From assembly GCA_028291515.1 (NCBI GenBank), contig JAQGHU010000062.1:124001-188000 (forward strand): a DNA stretch of 64,000 nucleotides. The letters run 5' to 3'. This document shows positions 17,354 to 24,704 of this stretch, in pieces. This DNA is from Schlesneria sp. (GTDB lineage Bacteria > Planctomycetota > Planctomycetia > Planctomycetales > Planctomycetaceae). The notes under the pieces were generated by a model, which worked only from the letters and a program-made list of their open reading frames with translations, was not told the origin of the DNA and ran no database searches. Made by a program: the position numbers and the translations under genes. Each line of letters starts with the position of its first letter. Position 1 is the stretch's first letter.

Positions 17354-17752
17354 ATGAAGTCTGTCATCAGGATCGCTGCGACCATCCTGGCACCGTGCGT
17401 GCCATTTATCGTGGGCGTGTTCCTAATGCTCCTGGCAGGGGTGGCCGAAGGCTATGTCCGCAGCCTGGCGAGAAAGCCCATTCCAGTTATCATCCAGGAT
17501 GATCTGCACGCGGTGATCACGGCGGATGTCGCACCAGATTTCTTGTGGATCGGACAAGCGTGGCGAGTCAACGTCGACTGCGACACTTCCGTGCTATTGG
17601 AGTTCAACAGCGACTGGACAGCCTCGCTGCCGCCGGGAAGGCATCAGATCTACTCCGATCATGACAACGACAACACGGCAGACTACGGATCCAAAGCGGG
17701 GTTTCGACAGAAGCCACCCACAGTCATCACAGTGCGAGCCGCGGAGTACTGA
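17354..17752 (+). CDS. Small membrane-anchored hypothetical protein
   Basis: The 132-residue product has one long N-terminal hydrophobic segment (ILAPCVPFIVGVFLMLLAGV) followed by an outside domain that includes a DFLWIGQAWRVNV strand and SDHDNDNTADYG, an Asp/Asn-rich loop that could bind calcium. GAAGG lies upstream of the ATG; a TTG at 17336 is an alternative. It follows the lipoprotein gene closely. Confidence 0.6.
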   Translation: MKSVIRIAATILAPCVPFIVGVFLMLLAGVAEGYVRSLARKPIPVIIQDDLHAVITADVAPDFLWIGQAWRVNVDCDTSVLLEFNSDWTASLPPGRHQIYSDHDNDNTADYGSKAGFRQKPPTVITVRAAEY

Positions 17753-17826
17753 TGTGCAATCGTGTCAGGCTTTCTCGTTCCACCCGCCGGCTTCCAGTCA
17801 ACCGCAGGATGTCGGTTCTTGCTCTT

Positions 17827-17920
17827 AGTCCTGGTAGGGACGACCGACAATAGCCCACCACTTTCCAGTGGTGGGTAAGCCGATTGTTAATGATCGCCCG
17901 TCCCGTCAGGGACGACAGAA
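17827..17920 (+). repeat. Three-hairpin dispersed repeat, copy 1
   Basis: Order: hairpin GTCCTGGTAGGGAC, linker GACCGACAATAG, hairpin CCCACCACT/AGTGGTGGG, a spacer of about 30 bases, hairpin GTCCCGTCAGGGAC and the tail GACAGAA. The same arrangement recurs at 23031, 48786 and (reversed) 56771. The stems are kept with changed bases, suggesting a structured RNA or DNA element. Confidence 0.8.
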
Positions 17921-18063
17921 GAGCTCGATAGCGGGTCCCTCGTAAGCCCAGAAGCAAGGCGATGCCCACCGCTATTTCTGGAGCCTATTGATCGAAGGCG
18001 ACTGGAAGTAGGTAAGATACAACCGTGAGGCCTCATGTCCCGCCCCAGACCGGAACCACCTCC

Positions 18064-18270
18064 ATGACCACCGATCAACTGATCCGCAACATCTTAGAAC
18101 GCGCCATCAGTGATGGGCTCGTGCTCCCGGCCACGAACCGCTTCGCTGACCCCGACCCGCAGCGACGAACTTATGAGGAGCTGAAAGAGTTGGCACAGAT
18201 GGTCGTGCGATGGCAAAAGGGCCGAATGGTGGCTTTCAACGCAGATCAGAGTGATATCCGTTATGACTGA
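18064..18270 (+). CDS. Small hypothetical protein, 68 aa
   Basis: The polar, helical product (MTTDQLIRNILERAIS ... EELKELAQMVVRWQKGR) is not recognised. Its ATG lies behind GGAACC; an upstream GTG at 18025 is possible. The 3' end overlaps the end of the convergent GWRRK-family gene by ten bases. Codon use looks normal, but the call rests only on an open frame and amphipathic composition. Confidence 0.45.
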   Translation: MTTDQLIRNILERAISDGLVLPATNRFADPDPQRRTYEELKELAQMVVRWQKGRMVAFNADQSDIRYD

Positions 18271-18758
18271 ACGACGCGCTTCCGTGATGGGACCAGGATC
18301 AGATAGGCGGAAAGCAGCGCGAGAGGCAGCACGACAAACCAGTAGGGGATCAAACAGATCCAGAACTTGGAGCCAACGACATCTCCTGTTCCGAATTGAA
18401 AGCCAAGTCCTTTCAGCCTCCACTCCCAGTCAATCCCTATTCCTCCATAGACTGGCATCAGGGTTTCGTCGTCGGTCAGGTATCTGCTCTTCATCGAGAA
18501 TGAATACCGCGGCGGGACCGGGTGCAGAAAACCGAGGCTGCTGAAATCGCCCATGGGTGGCGGCGGGGGGGAGATGGTTCGAAGCCACTTCAATTCCCCC
18601 TGAAACGAGGCAATAAAGTCGCACGTCGTCGTGCCTCGGTTGACCGTCACGGAATCGCCATATATCAGACTGCGCCCCCACAAGATCGCCAACGCGCACG
18701 CCATGGCCAGCGTGACGACGCCAACCTTCCGCCTCCAGCCTCGAAAGAACTCACGCAT
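18261..18758 (-). CDS. GWRRK-family two-TM protein, copy 1
   Basis: This is the reference entry for a small family repeated across 18-28 kb. Architecture: conserved start MREFFRGWRRKVG, TM1 (VVTLAMACALAILW), WGRSL, then a divergent 90-100-residue domain, a conserved WxWRLKGLGFQFGTG block, and TM2 with IPYWFVVLPLALLSAYLIL followed by a basic tail SRKR. Positive ends predict both termini inside and the variable part outside the membrane. Function unknown; I know of no named family. The ectodomain of this copy (GDSVTVNRGT...) is very close to copy 21509. The start overlaps the upstream gene's stop by eight bases. Confidence 0.82.
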   Translation of the reverse strand: MREFFRGWRRKVGVVTLAMACALAILWGRSLIYGDSVTVNRGTTTCDFIASFQGELKWLRTISPPPPPMGDFSSLGFLHPVPPRYSFSMKSRYLTDDETLMPVYGGIGIDWEWRLKGLGFQFGTGDVVGSKFWICLIPYWFVVLPLALLSAYLILVPSRKRVVQS

Positions 18759-19200
18759 GGGTCTGGCTCGTGGTTGTTGGTTGCTTTCGAGATGGGACCA
18801 GGATCAGGTAGGCGGATAGCATGGTTAGAGGAACTGTACAGAACCAATGCGGTATGACGTAGCACGTTGTCTCTGAGATGCCGTCAATCCAAGTGCGTTT
18901 TCCAGAGGCGAAACCGAAAAGTCGCGACGACTCGTTGAACCCGTGCATCAAATAGTTGATGTCATCCACGGAATACGAATACCACAGATACTTCGGAGGA
19001 AATTGTTCCTGAAACCGTGATTGCTCCCAGCGATAACCTTCGGGCGTCACCAAAACCCAAGTGGATGCATGTTCGCCTTGAATCAGGCCGAAGTGGTCGA
19101 CGATGCGAAGGGATCGTAGCCACATGCCCGTGACCAAACACGCCACCGTCAGCGTGACGCACCCAGCCTTCCGCCTCCAGCCTCGAAAGAAGTCACGCAT
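18751..19200 (-). CDS. GWRRK-family two-TM protein, copy 2
   Basis: Start MRDFFRGWRRKAG, TM1 CVTLTVACLVTGMW, then an ectodomain unlike the other copies (EGYRWEQSRFQEQFPPKY), and TM2 VIPHWFCTVPLTMLSAYLIL with the tail ending in SQTHA. The terminal codons form ATGCGTGA with the start of copy 1. The pre-TM2 W-x-W block is reduced. 149 residues. Confidence 0.8.
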   Translation of the reverse strand: MRDFFRGWRRKAGCVTLTVACLVTGMWLRSLRIVDHFGLIQGEHASTWVLVTPEGYRWEQSRFQEQFPPKYLWYSYSVDDINYLMHGFNESSRLFGFASGKRTWIDGISETTCYVIPHWFCTVPLTMLSAYLILVPSRKQPTTTSQTHA

Positions 19201-19666
19201 GGGGTTGGCTCGCGGTTGGTGGTCGCGTGCGTGACGGGACCAGGATCAGATAGGCCGACAGCAGTGCCAGAGGCGGAACGATCGACCAATACGGAAAGAC
19301 GCAGAAGGCGGTCTGGAGGTTGGAGCGGGGATATTGCCCGGCACCCGCGTGAAAGTCATAAAAGTCCCATCTCCAGTCGACATCAATCCCGTACCAGGGA
19401 TCACGGCTCTGACCAGGCTGATACGGCAAAAGCTCTTCCAGCTTGCCTGTGTCCCAACTCACGAGTTGCGGTGAATTCGTCGGGCCCTGCGTGATGAACC
19501 TCAGTTGGCCGCCGTGAGTTCCCAGGCGGTAGGTCATGCCTTGGATGTTCAAGTCAAAGAAGTCGTACTGAAACCCTCCACGCAGCCATGCCGCCATCAG
19601 GACGCACGCCGTCACCAGGAAGACGCATCCCGCCTTTCGTCGCCAGCCGTGGAAGAAAGTGTGCAT
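19193..19666 (-). CDS. GWRRK-family two-TM protein, copy 3
   Basis: Start MHTFFHGWRRKAG, TM1 CVFLVTACVLMAAW, ectodomain with GTHGGQLRFITQG and an IDVDWRWDFYDFHAGAG block, TM2 FPYWSIVPPLALLSAYLIL. The C-terminus SQPHA stop overlaps the start of copy 2 by eight bases. It appears to be the first gene of a three-gene minus-strand chain (19666 to 18261). No strong SD precedes the ATG (CCCCCTATG). Confidence 0.8.
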   Translation of the reverse strand: MHTFFHGWRRKAGCVFLVTACVLMAAWLRGGFQYDFFDLNIQGMTYRLGTHGGQLRFITQGPTNSPQLVSWDTGKLEELLPYQPGQSRDPWYGIDVDWRWDFYDFHAGAGQYPRSNLQTAFCVFPYWSIVPPLALLSAYLILVPSRTRPPTASQPHA

Positions 19667-19799
19667 AGGGGGAATGCCTTAAACGGTCAAATCGCCATAT
19701 CATCGGGCGGGGGCGAGTGCCTGTCAAAGAGACCGTCTCGCGGGGAGCGGGTCAGTTCGAATCAGTATTTGAATTCGCGGGTTTCTGCTTTCGCCGCGG

Positions 19800-20145
19800 C
19801 TAAAGAATCATAGCGATCGCGGTGATGGCAAAAGGCGTGGAGATTGTGGAACAGGAGGTACGCCACTTCTCGAAGCTGATATGTGGCTCATCGTACAGAC
19901 CATCCCAAGCTGCTGGCGAGAACCTCCAGAAGTCCGGCGTCACTGGAGTAGCAGACCAGCCCCAAAACAGCCCCGAATCCCGATTCCATCCGCCCCATTC
20001 GATAACGCCGTCGGACATCATAATCTCATGCTGTCGATTGCCGATTGAGAACTGAATGTCGTCCATCACAACGCGGCTTCTGAGCCGCCACCACGAGCGC
20101 AACAGATCCCACCTTTCGTCGCCAGCCGCGGAAGAAGTCACGCAT
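19800..20145 (-). pseudogene. Broken GWRRK-family copy
   Basis: The frame from the ATG at 20145 reads MRDFFRGWRRKVGSVALVVA and then stops after 40 codons. The expected continuation (RLRSRVVMDDIQFSIGN, an ectodomain, then a hydrophobic FAITAIAMIL end) is found in another frame, so a small deletion inside TM1 shifted the frame. The canonical TM2/KPRKR end is not recognisable. The start is overlapped by the upstream gene's stop in the usual ATGCGTGA junction, showing that this was once a coupled gene. Confidence 0.7.
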
Positions 20146-20890
20146 CGCCGCTTACCCGCTTCCGTGGCTTCCAGAGAATCAGGTAGGCGGAGAGCAAGCC
20201 GAGGGGGCCTGCGATCAACCAATGGGGCATGGCTGGTCCGGGGTGTCTCCATCGCATCGGATAGGTCTCAATCACTTTTCCGTTCACGTCCATGTACGTG
20301 ATCACGTCGGTCAATCTGCCAGTGGACAGGTCGAATGCGAAAGGCCCCGTATTGCCACCAATCGAGATTTCACCGCACTGAGACACGGCGCTCACATAGC
20401 CGAACGCCAACAGATCGCAGTAAAACTGGCTACGCACCCACATCACCATCAACACACACGCCAGCGCCAGCATGACAATCCCCGCCTTTCGTCGCCGGCT
20501 GTGAAAGAAGGTGTCGCTGGCGAGTTGGTGACCCGTAGTGTGGCATTCATCGTCGAATCGCCATCGCAAGATCGACAGCCGCTGAAAATGATCCAGCACG
20601 TGAAGCAGAATGTCGATCGAGCACTCTGGATCGGCCACATAAAACTGCGAGAGTCCTGCGTGATCGTTTGTATCGATCAGAAACGAATGCCCCTGATAGT
20701 GAAATGTCAGACTCCAGATCAGCCACGAATCGGTCTGCCCATCACTGATGACAAGCTCATCAAGTTTCAGGGCATGGGATCTGGCTTGCTTCAGGTTCGG
20801 CAACGCCATCGCCTCAAAGAAATGGCGCGAACCAGGGCCAAGTGAAGACTCCTGGATTGAGCATTCCACTTCATCGACCGCGATCGGCAT
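20138..20890 (-). CDS. GWRRK-family protein fused to an unknown N-terminal domain
   Basis: Residues from about 126 onward form a family member: DTFFHSRRRKAGIV, TM1 LALACVLMVMW, a short ectodomain (GGNTGPFAFDLSTGRL) and MPHWLIAGPLGLLSAYLILWKPRKR. In front lies an unrelated soluble domain of about 120 residues (FHYQGHSFLIDTND, SIDILLHVLDHFQRL). The normal MHTFFHGW start has become SDTFFHSR, so the preceding gene appears to have lost its stop and fused. The C-terminus runs into the ATGCGTGA junction with the broken copy. ATG 20890 is chosen; TTG 20935 is possible. Confidence 0.65.
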   Translation of the reverse strand: MPIAVDEVECSIQESSLGPGSRHFFEAMALPNLKQARSHALKLDELVISDGQTDSWLIWSLTFHYQGHSFLIDTNDHAGLSQFYVADPECSIDILLHVLDHFQRLSILRWRFDDECHTTGHQLASDTFFHSRRRKAGIVMLALACVLMVMWVRSQFYCDLLAFGYVSAVSQCGEISIGGNTGPFAFDLSTGRLTDVITYMDVNGKVIETYPMRWRHPGPAMPHWLIAGPLGLLSAYLILWKPRKRVSGDA

Positions 20891-20965
20891 CGGCTGTCGT
20901 TTTAAGATCCCAGAACAATCAACTGCTCCCTTCAATCGCAGAGATCATCGACTTGCCAGCTCGGT

Positions 20966-21075
20966 TCACTGGCCACTCTGCCGCTCCTCGACAACGACCC
21001 GCTTCCGTGGCTTCCAGAGTATTAGATATACCGAGATCAAAGTGGGTACTGACCAGCTACTTTGGGGGTGAAGAT
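20966..21075 (-). pseudogene. C-terminal remnant of a GWRRK-family gene
   Basis: The minus strand reads SSWSVPTLISVYLIL-WKPRKRVVVEERQSGQ-stop, the TM2 and basic tail of the family, with no N-terminal part upstream. A decayed relic left between two live copies, consistent with birth-and-death turnover of the array. Confidence 0.65.
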
Positions 21076-21116
21076 TAGCTGTCTGTCGCTCGTTTGCGCG
21101 GCCGGAGGGCGCGATT

Positions 21117-21485
21117 TCAGTACTTCACTTCTTCAAAATACAACGTTCCACCTAGGTACTCGGCCTTCTTGTGGTATTCACGCTCCGGCTCGTCAATGAC
21201 ATATAGCCTCGCATTCTGTCGGCTCGCGTCGGGGAACCCCATTCGTCGGGCAAAGCGGTCGAACTCATCCTGCGTGATATTGTCAGCTTCCAGCTTATAT
21301 GAGAAGTCCGGCAAGAATCCGCTGATGGATTCTACTTCCTTAATGTTGACAGCACGGAAAGGCAGTGCTTGCCTCGCTGACGGGAAGAAAAGGCACCCGC
21401 CGATCGACGGGAGGGCGCAGGTCGCCATGCCGATCACGAAACCGGCGAGCGCTGATTTTTTGTTATTCATCTTTCCTCGTCCCAT
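21117..21485 (-). CDS. Putative lipoprotein
   Basis: From ATG 21485 (or 21470, giving MNNKKSALAGFVIGM) the product has a lipoprotein signal ending SIGGC and a mature part of about 95 residues (ITQDEFDRFARRMGFPD, RLYVIDEPEREYHKK). No family recognised. The upstream 5' region is a partial copy of the three-hairpin repeat, whose CCGACAAT runs straight into the ATG at 21485. GAGGA lies between the two candidate ATGs, rather close to the second. Confidence 0.6.
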   Translation of the reverse strand: MGRGKMNNKKSALAGFVIGMATCALPSIGGCLFFPSARQALPFRAVNIKEVESISGFLPDFSYKLEADNITQDEFDRFARRMGFPDASRQNARLYVIDEPEREYHKKAEYLGGTLYFEEVKY

Positions 21486-21511
21486 ATTGTCGGTCGTCCT
21501 TACCGGGACTA
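21485..21511 (-). repeat. Partial three-hairpin repeat (first hairpin only)
   Basis: On the minus strand AGTCCCGGTAAGGACGACCG and ACAAT match the left end of the repeat described at 17827; hairpin 2 and 3 are absent. Confidence 0.6.
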
Positions 21512-22027
21512 AGGCAACTCCGCAGCCGAGCTTTGTGGTGGTCCTGAATCCCGCTTCCGTGGCTTCCAGAGTATCAGGTACGCAGCGAGCAGCGCGAGAG
21601 GCAGCACGACGGACCAGTAAGGGATCAAACAGGTCCAGAATCGGAAACCGCTGACAGTCCCTGTGCCGTATTGAAAACCAAGGACTTTCTGCCTCCAATC
21701 CCATTCGATCTGTGATCCTCCAAAGATCGGCATCAGCGTTTCGTCCCCGTCAACGTATCTGAAGTCCATTGACAAGACATAGCGAGGTGTCACAGGTGTT
21801 GGGATGCCGTTGAGTAAGCTTGAGCTTGGAGGTGCGGAAGCGGTGGATCGAATCCACTTCAGCTCACCTTGGAAAGAGGCAACAAAGTCGCAAGTCATCG
21901 TGCCTCGATTGACCGTCACGGAATCGCCGTAGACCAGACTGCGTCCCCACATGGTTGCCAACACGCACGCCAGCACGAGCGTTAAGCAGCCAACCTTTCG
22001 TCGCCAACCTCGGAAGAACTCACGCAT
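21509..22027 (-). CDS. GWRRK-family two-TM protein, copy 4 (close paralogue of copy 1)
   Basis: MREFFRGWRRKVG, TM1 CLTLVLACVLATMW, and an ectodomain nearly parallel to copy 1: GDSVTVNRGTMTCDF, ASFQGELKWIRS, DETLMPIFGG, then IEWDWRQKVLGFQYGTG and TM2 IPYWSVVLPLALLAAYLIL with WKPRKR. Insert and tail lengths differ (172 versus 165 residues). The shared ectodomain points to a recent duplication of this type about 3 kb apart. The start overlaps the upstream SQSHA stop by eight bases. Confidence 0.82.
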   Translation of the reverse strand: MREFFRGWRRKVGCLTLVLACVLATMWGRSLVYGDSVTVNRGTMTCDFVASFQGELKWIRSTASAPPSSSLLNGIPTPVTPRYVLSMDFRYVDGDETLMPIFGGSQIEWDWRQKVLGFQYGTGTVSGFRFWTCLIPYWSVVLPLALLAAYLILWKPRKRDSGPPQSSAAELP

Positions 22028-22463
22028 GGGACTGACTCGCGCTGGGAAGTCGCTTTCGTGATGGGACGAGCAGCAGGTAGGCGGAGAGAAGAGTCAGGGG
22101 AACGGCAATTGACCAATAGGGAAACGTGAAGAACTGAAACTTATTCCTTGCATACCCAAAACCGCCCCACTGAAAACTCCACTTCGTGTCCTCGGGAAGC
22201 AGTTCGTCGAGCGGTACAGACTTTTCCGTTTCCCAGATCAATCGCGATGAGTCGAACGTGTTCCAGGCAATTGGGATCTCCGCGATGATGCCGCAAGTGC
22301 CACTCACCGAAACGAACCACATCGGTAAAGCAGGAGCAGAATTCGCCCAGCCGAACGAGTCATATACCAAGAAGCTGCGTATCCACCCTCCACTCACGAC
22401 CAACGCCATGAGCAGCGTGACTATGCCCGCTTTCCGCCGCCAGCCGTGAAAGAAATTGTGCAT
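22020..22463 (-). CDS. GWRRK-family two-TM protein, copy 5
   Basis: MHNFFHGWRRKAG, TM1 IVTLLMALVVSGGW, ectodomain with SVSGTCGIIAEIP and LDELLPEDTK, a WSFQWGGFGYARNKF block and TM2 FPYWSIAVPLTLLSAYLLL. 147 residues. The C-terminus SQSHA overlaps copy 4. An in-frame ATG two codons upstream (22469) is possible; the longer frame enters a foldback repeat at 22478 and was rejected. Confidence 0.8.
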   Translation of the reverse strand: MHNFFHGWRRKAGIVTLLMALVVSGGWIRSFLVYDSFGWANSAPALPMWFVSVSGTCGIIAEIPIAWNTFDSSRLIWETEKSVPLDELLPEDTKWSFQWGGFGYARNKFQFFTFPYWSIAVPLTLLSAYLLLVPSRKRLPSASQSHA

Positions 22464-22477
22464 GGGCATCTCAAATC

Positions 22478-22551
22478 GTAGGGTATGCGGTTTTCGGAAC
22501 ACACCATCATGTCGCATCCGGGGTGCGTTTCGAAGACTGCACGCACCCTAC
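22478..22551. repeat. GTAGGGTG-type foldback repeat, copy 1
   Basis: GTAGGGTATGCGG...TTCGGAACACACC pairs imperfectly with GGTGCGTTTCGAAG...CACCCTAC. It separates divergent GWRRK-family genes (22463 minus, 22579 plus). Similar elements lie at 26274, 27136 and 28301. Confidence 0.7.
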
Positions 22552-22578
22552 ATCTGGAACGTATGATATCATGTCCCC

Positions 22579-22980
22579 ATGCGTACTTTCTTCCACGGTT
22601 GGCGACGAAAAACAGGCGTAGTCACGTTGGTGGTGTCGTGCGCGCTGATGGGATTGTGGATGCGGAGTCAACTGGTCGGCGACACGTGGTGCTGGTCCGT
22701 CGGTCATGAAACCGAAGTCGTGATCTCTGAGGACGGAATGCTGTCCTGGTGGAGATTGGCGACGCAGCGCCCGGTCGCTCGCTTCTGGAACCCCGGATTC
22801 GTCAGTCAATCACCCGACGGTACACGCTATGCGACAATCGGAGACTGGGGCGTGGAGCTTGGTTTGTCCGACTCATTGACAGTCCCTTACTGGCCCTTCG
22901 TGATCCCGCTGACGCTGCTCTCCGGTTACCTGATGCTCTGGAAGCCGCGGAAGGGAGATCCCGGACCGACACCACAATAG
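22579..22980 (+). CDS. GWRRK-family two-TM protein, copy 6
   Basis: MRTFFHGWRRKTG, TM1 VVTLVVSCALMGLW, ectodomain with TEVVISEDGMLSWWRLA and SQSPDGTRYATIGDW, TM2 VPYWPFVIPLTLLSGYLML and WKPRKG. At 133 residues it is the shortest full copy, and the W-x-W pre-TM2 block is replaced by GDWGVELGL. No SD; the 30 bases before the ATG (ACGCACCCTACA ... TATCATG-CCCC) are shared with the copy at 24249. Confidence 0.8.
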   Translation: MRTFFHGWRRKTGVVTLVVSCALMGLWMRSQLVGDTWCWSVGHETEVVISEDGMLSWWRLATQRPVARFWNPGFVSQSPDGTRYATIGDWGVELGLSDSLTVPYWPFVIPLTLLSGYLMLWKPRKGDPGPTPQ

Positions 22981-22982
22981 CT

Positions 22983-23276
22983 TCGTGGGATGGGCTTCCA
23001 GCCCGTCGCTCTGGCTTTCGGTCTGCTTCTCAGTCCCGGTAGGGACGGCCGACAATAGCCCACCACTTTCAGTGGTGGGTGAGTCGACGATCGAGGACCG
23101 CAGTCCCGTGAGGGACGACAGAAGGCTTCGATAACATTTCCCTGACGAGCTCAGAAACTAGGTAGCCTGCATGTCCCGACCAACTTGCACGTCAGGCAAA
23201 TGAACTTCTGTCGTCCCTCCGGGACTGGAAAGAAAAGGCAACAGCCAAGGCGACGGGCTGGAAGCCCATCCCACGA
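22983..23276. mobile_element. MITE-like element with 27-bp terminal inverted repeats
   Basis: The left end (22983-23009, TCGTGGGATGGGCTTCCAGC...) and right end (23250-23276) are perfect inverted repeats of 27 bases. Inside lies a complete three-hairpin repeat (23031-23122) and a reversed single hairpin (about 23205-23228). No transposase frame is present, so mobility would need an enzyme in trans. Target-site duplication was not recognised. Confidence 0.65.
23031..23122 (+). repeat. Three-hairpin dispersed repeat, copy 2
   Basis: GTCCCGGTAGGGAC, GGCCGACAATAG, CCCACCACT/AGTGGTGGG, spacer, GTCCCGTGAGGGAC and GACAGA, in the same order as at 17827. It is nested inside the 294-bp inverted-repeat element. 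Confidence 0.8.
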
Positions 23277-23407
23277 AAGAACAGGGATCGATGTCAGCCG
23301 ACTTGACCAGCAGTCGCTGGCGATTCAATGTGTTGCGGTGTTGTTCGAAAGCTTGTCGTCAATCGCAGACGCGTCCGATTCCACATTAACCGCATCGAGC
23401 ACTCCCT

Positions 23408-23917
23408 GTGAACTCGACCGTCACTCTGTCATTCCGCTACCTGGAGCGCGACTACGTTCGCGCGATGCGTGCCCACTACGCGACGCGGTGTCGTTTGCCG
23501 TGGGACATTGTCGCCGCGGTCGTTCTCGTCAGCATCGGCGCTTACCTCTGCTGGTCACAGGGGCCCGACTGGCTTGGCATTGGGTGTCTTGTCGTGGGAA
23601 TCGCGTTCGCCCTGATGCTGGTTGGCGCATTCATGGTGATCCCGCCGCTGGCCTTCCGTCGGGAGCCGAAGTTCCGCGACGACTATACGGTGACGTTCTC
23701 ACCGGACGGGATTCACTTCCGCACGACGCACATTGATTCGCAGTTGCAGTGGAGTCTGTATTCACGAGCGCTCGTTGATGCTCATTCCTACATGCTCTAC
23801 TACGGCAACCATCAGTTCACCGTGATTCCGAAACGCGTCCTCCAGAATGTCGAGCAGCAACAGGCGTTCGAACTGCTGCTGAGCCAGCATATTGCAAAGA
23901 TCGTCTGGAGACGCTGA
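23408..23917 (+). CDS. YcxB-like membrane protein
   Basis: Start is GTG 23408. Two adjacent TM segments (IVAAVVLVSIGAYLCW and GCLVVGIAFALMLVGAFMVI) are followed by a soluble domain: YTVTFSPDGIHFRT, LQWSLYSRALVDAHSYMLYYG, FTVIPKRVLQN and a C-terminal helix. This order (two TM, beta-rich domain with a pleckstrin-like IPKR strand) is that of YcxB-family proteins, whose function is unknown. It opens a plus-strand run that continues into the zinc-ribbon and GWRRK genes. Confidence 0.75.
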   Translation: MNSTVTLSFRYLERDYVRAMRAHYATRCRLPWDIVAAVVLVSIGAYLCWSQGPDWLGIGCLVVGIAFALMLVGAFMVIPPLAFRREPKFRDDYTVTFSPDGIHFRTTHIDSQLQWSLYSRALVDAHSYMLYYGNHQFTVIPKRVLQNVEQQQAFELLLSQHIAKIVWRR

Positions 23918-23952
23918 AAGGTGGTCCGGTCTTTTTCAAAAAGGAAATTTCA

Positions 23953-24186
23953 ATGAGTGAATCAGCGATGTCTTGTCCGAAGTGCCAAGGTGAGATGGTT
24001 CAGGGATATGTCCTGGATTTCACCCCCATTGGTTTGAGTGTCAGTCAATGGAATGCTGGTTCTCCAAAGAGGGCTGGTTTGAACTCCATCCTGGACTCCA
24101 CTTCACAAATCCCCATCGGCACATTCCGTTGCCGGTCGTGTGGCTTCCTCGAATCGTATGCTCGTGAAGAATTTGCGGCGAAGTGA
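23953..24186 (+). CDS. Zinc-ribbon protein (DUF6487-like)
   Basis: The 77-residue protein has two CxxC knuckles, CPKCQGEMVQG at the start and CRSCGFLESYAREE at the end, separated by a segment with SVSQWNAGSPK and IPIGTFR. This matches small PF20097/DUF6487-type zinc ribbons found next to immunity-like or membrane proteins. A purine-rich AAAGGAAA lies just before the ATG. Function unknown. Confidence 0.75.
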   Translation: MSESAMSCPKCQGEMVQGYVLDFTPIGLSVSQWNAGSPKRAGLNSILDSTSQIPIGTFRCRSCGFLESYAREEFAAK

Positions 24187-24248
24187 TTGGAATGCTGGCG
24201 ACCAGCGACCACGCACCCTACACCTTGACCACTTGGTATCATGCCCCC

Positions 24249-24704
24249 ATGCATGCATTCTTCCACGGTTGGCGACGAAAGTGGGCCTGCGTCACACTGG
24301 TGATGGCAGTCGCGCTGACGGGCATGTGGGTACGAAGCTTGATAGTTCGAGACGAAATCACGTTTCCCAATCCAGGATCCCGGCGTCAACTGGCGTCGGA
24401 TGCGGGAACACTGCGGCTGGGGTATGTGACTTGGGTCAGTCGCCGCAAAAGGGAACAGACATCATTCAGTTTTTTGATCTCGGAACGGCTCTCGGACAAC
24501 GACAATAATGAGTTCTGGACGGGATGCGACATGCAATGGCGGTGGAGCTTCGCAGGATTCGACTTCGGCAAGGGCGTCGACGACCGTATGCTGCCACAGC
24601 AGATTGAGCGATGGGTCATCCCCTATTGGTCCGTCGCGATTCCCTTCACGATGCTTTCGGCGTACCTGTTTCTCGGGAAGCCACGGAAGCGAGTTATGAC
24701 CTGA
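24249..24704 (+). CDS. GWRRK-family two-TM protein, copy 7
   Basis: MHAFFHGWRRKWACV, TM1 LVMAVALTGMW, an ectodomain with RRQLASDAGTLRLGYVTW and SFLISERLSD, the MQWRWSFAGFDFGKG block, TM2 IPYWSVAIPFTMLSAYLFL and GKPRKR. 151 residues. Its TGA overlaps the next ATG by one base. There is no SD; the leader resembles that of the copy at 22579. Confidence 0.82.
   Translation: MHAFFHGWRRKWACVTLVMAVALTGMWVRSLIVRDEITFPNPGSRRQLASDAGTLRLGYVTWVSRRKREQTSFSFLISERLSDNDNNEFWTGCDMQWRWSFAGFDFGKGVDDRMLPQQIERWVIPYWSVAIPFTMLSAYLFLGKPRKRVMT

Noticed and set aside
19216-22709. Plus-strand open frames opposite the minus-strand GWRRK genes
   Set aside because: They mirror the conserved Leu/Trp/Arg codons of the real genes and begin or end at arbitrary points.
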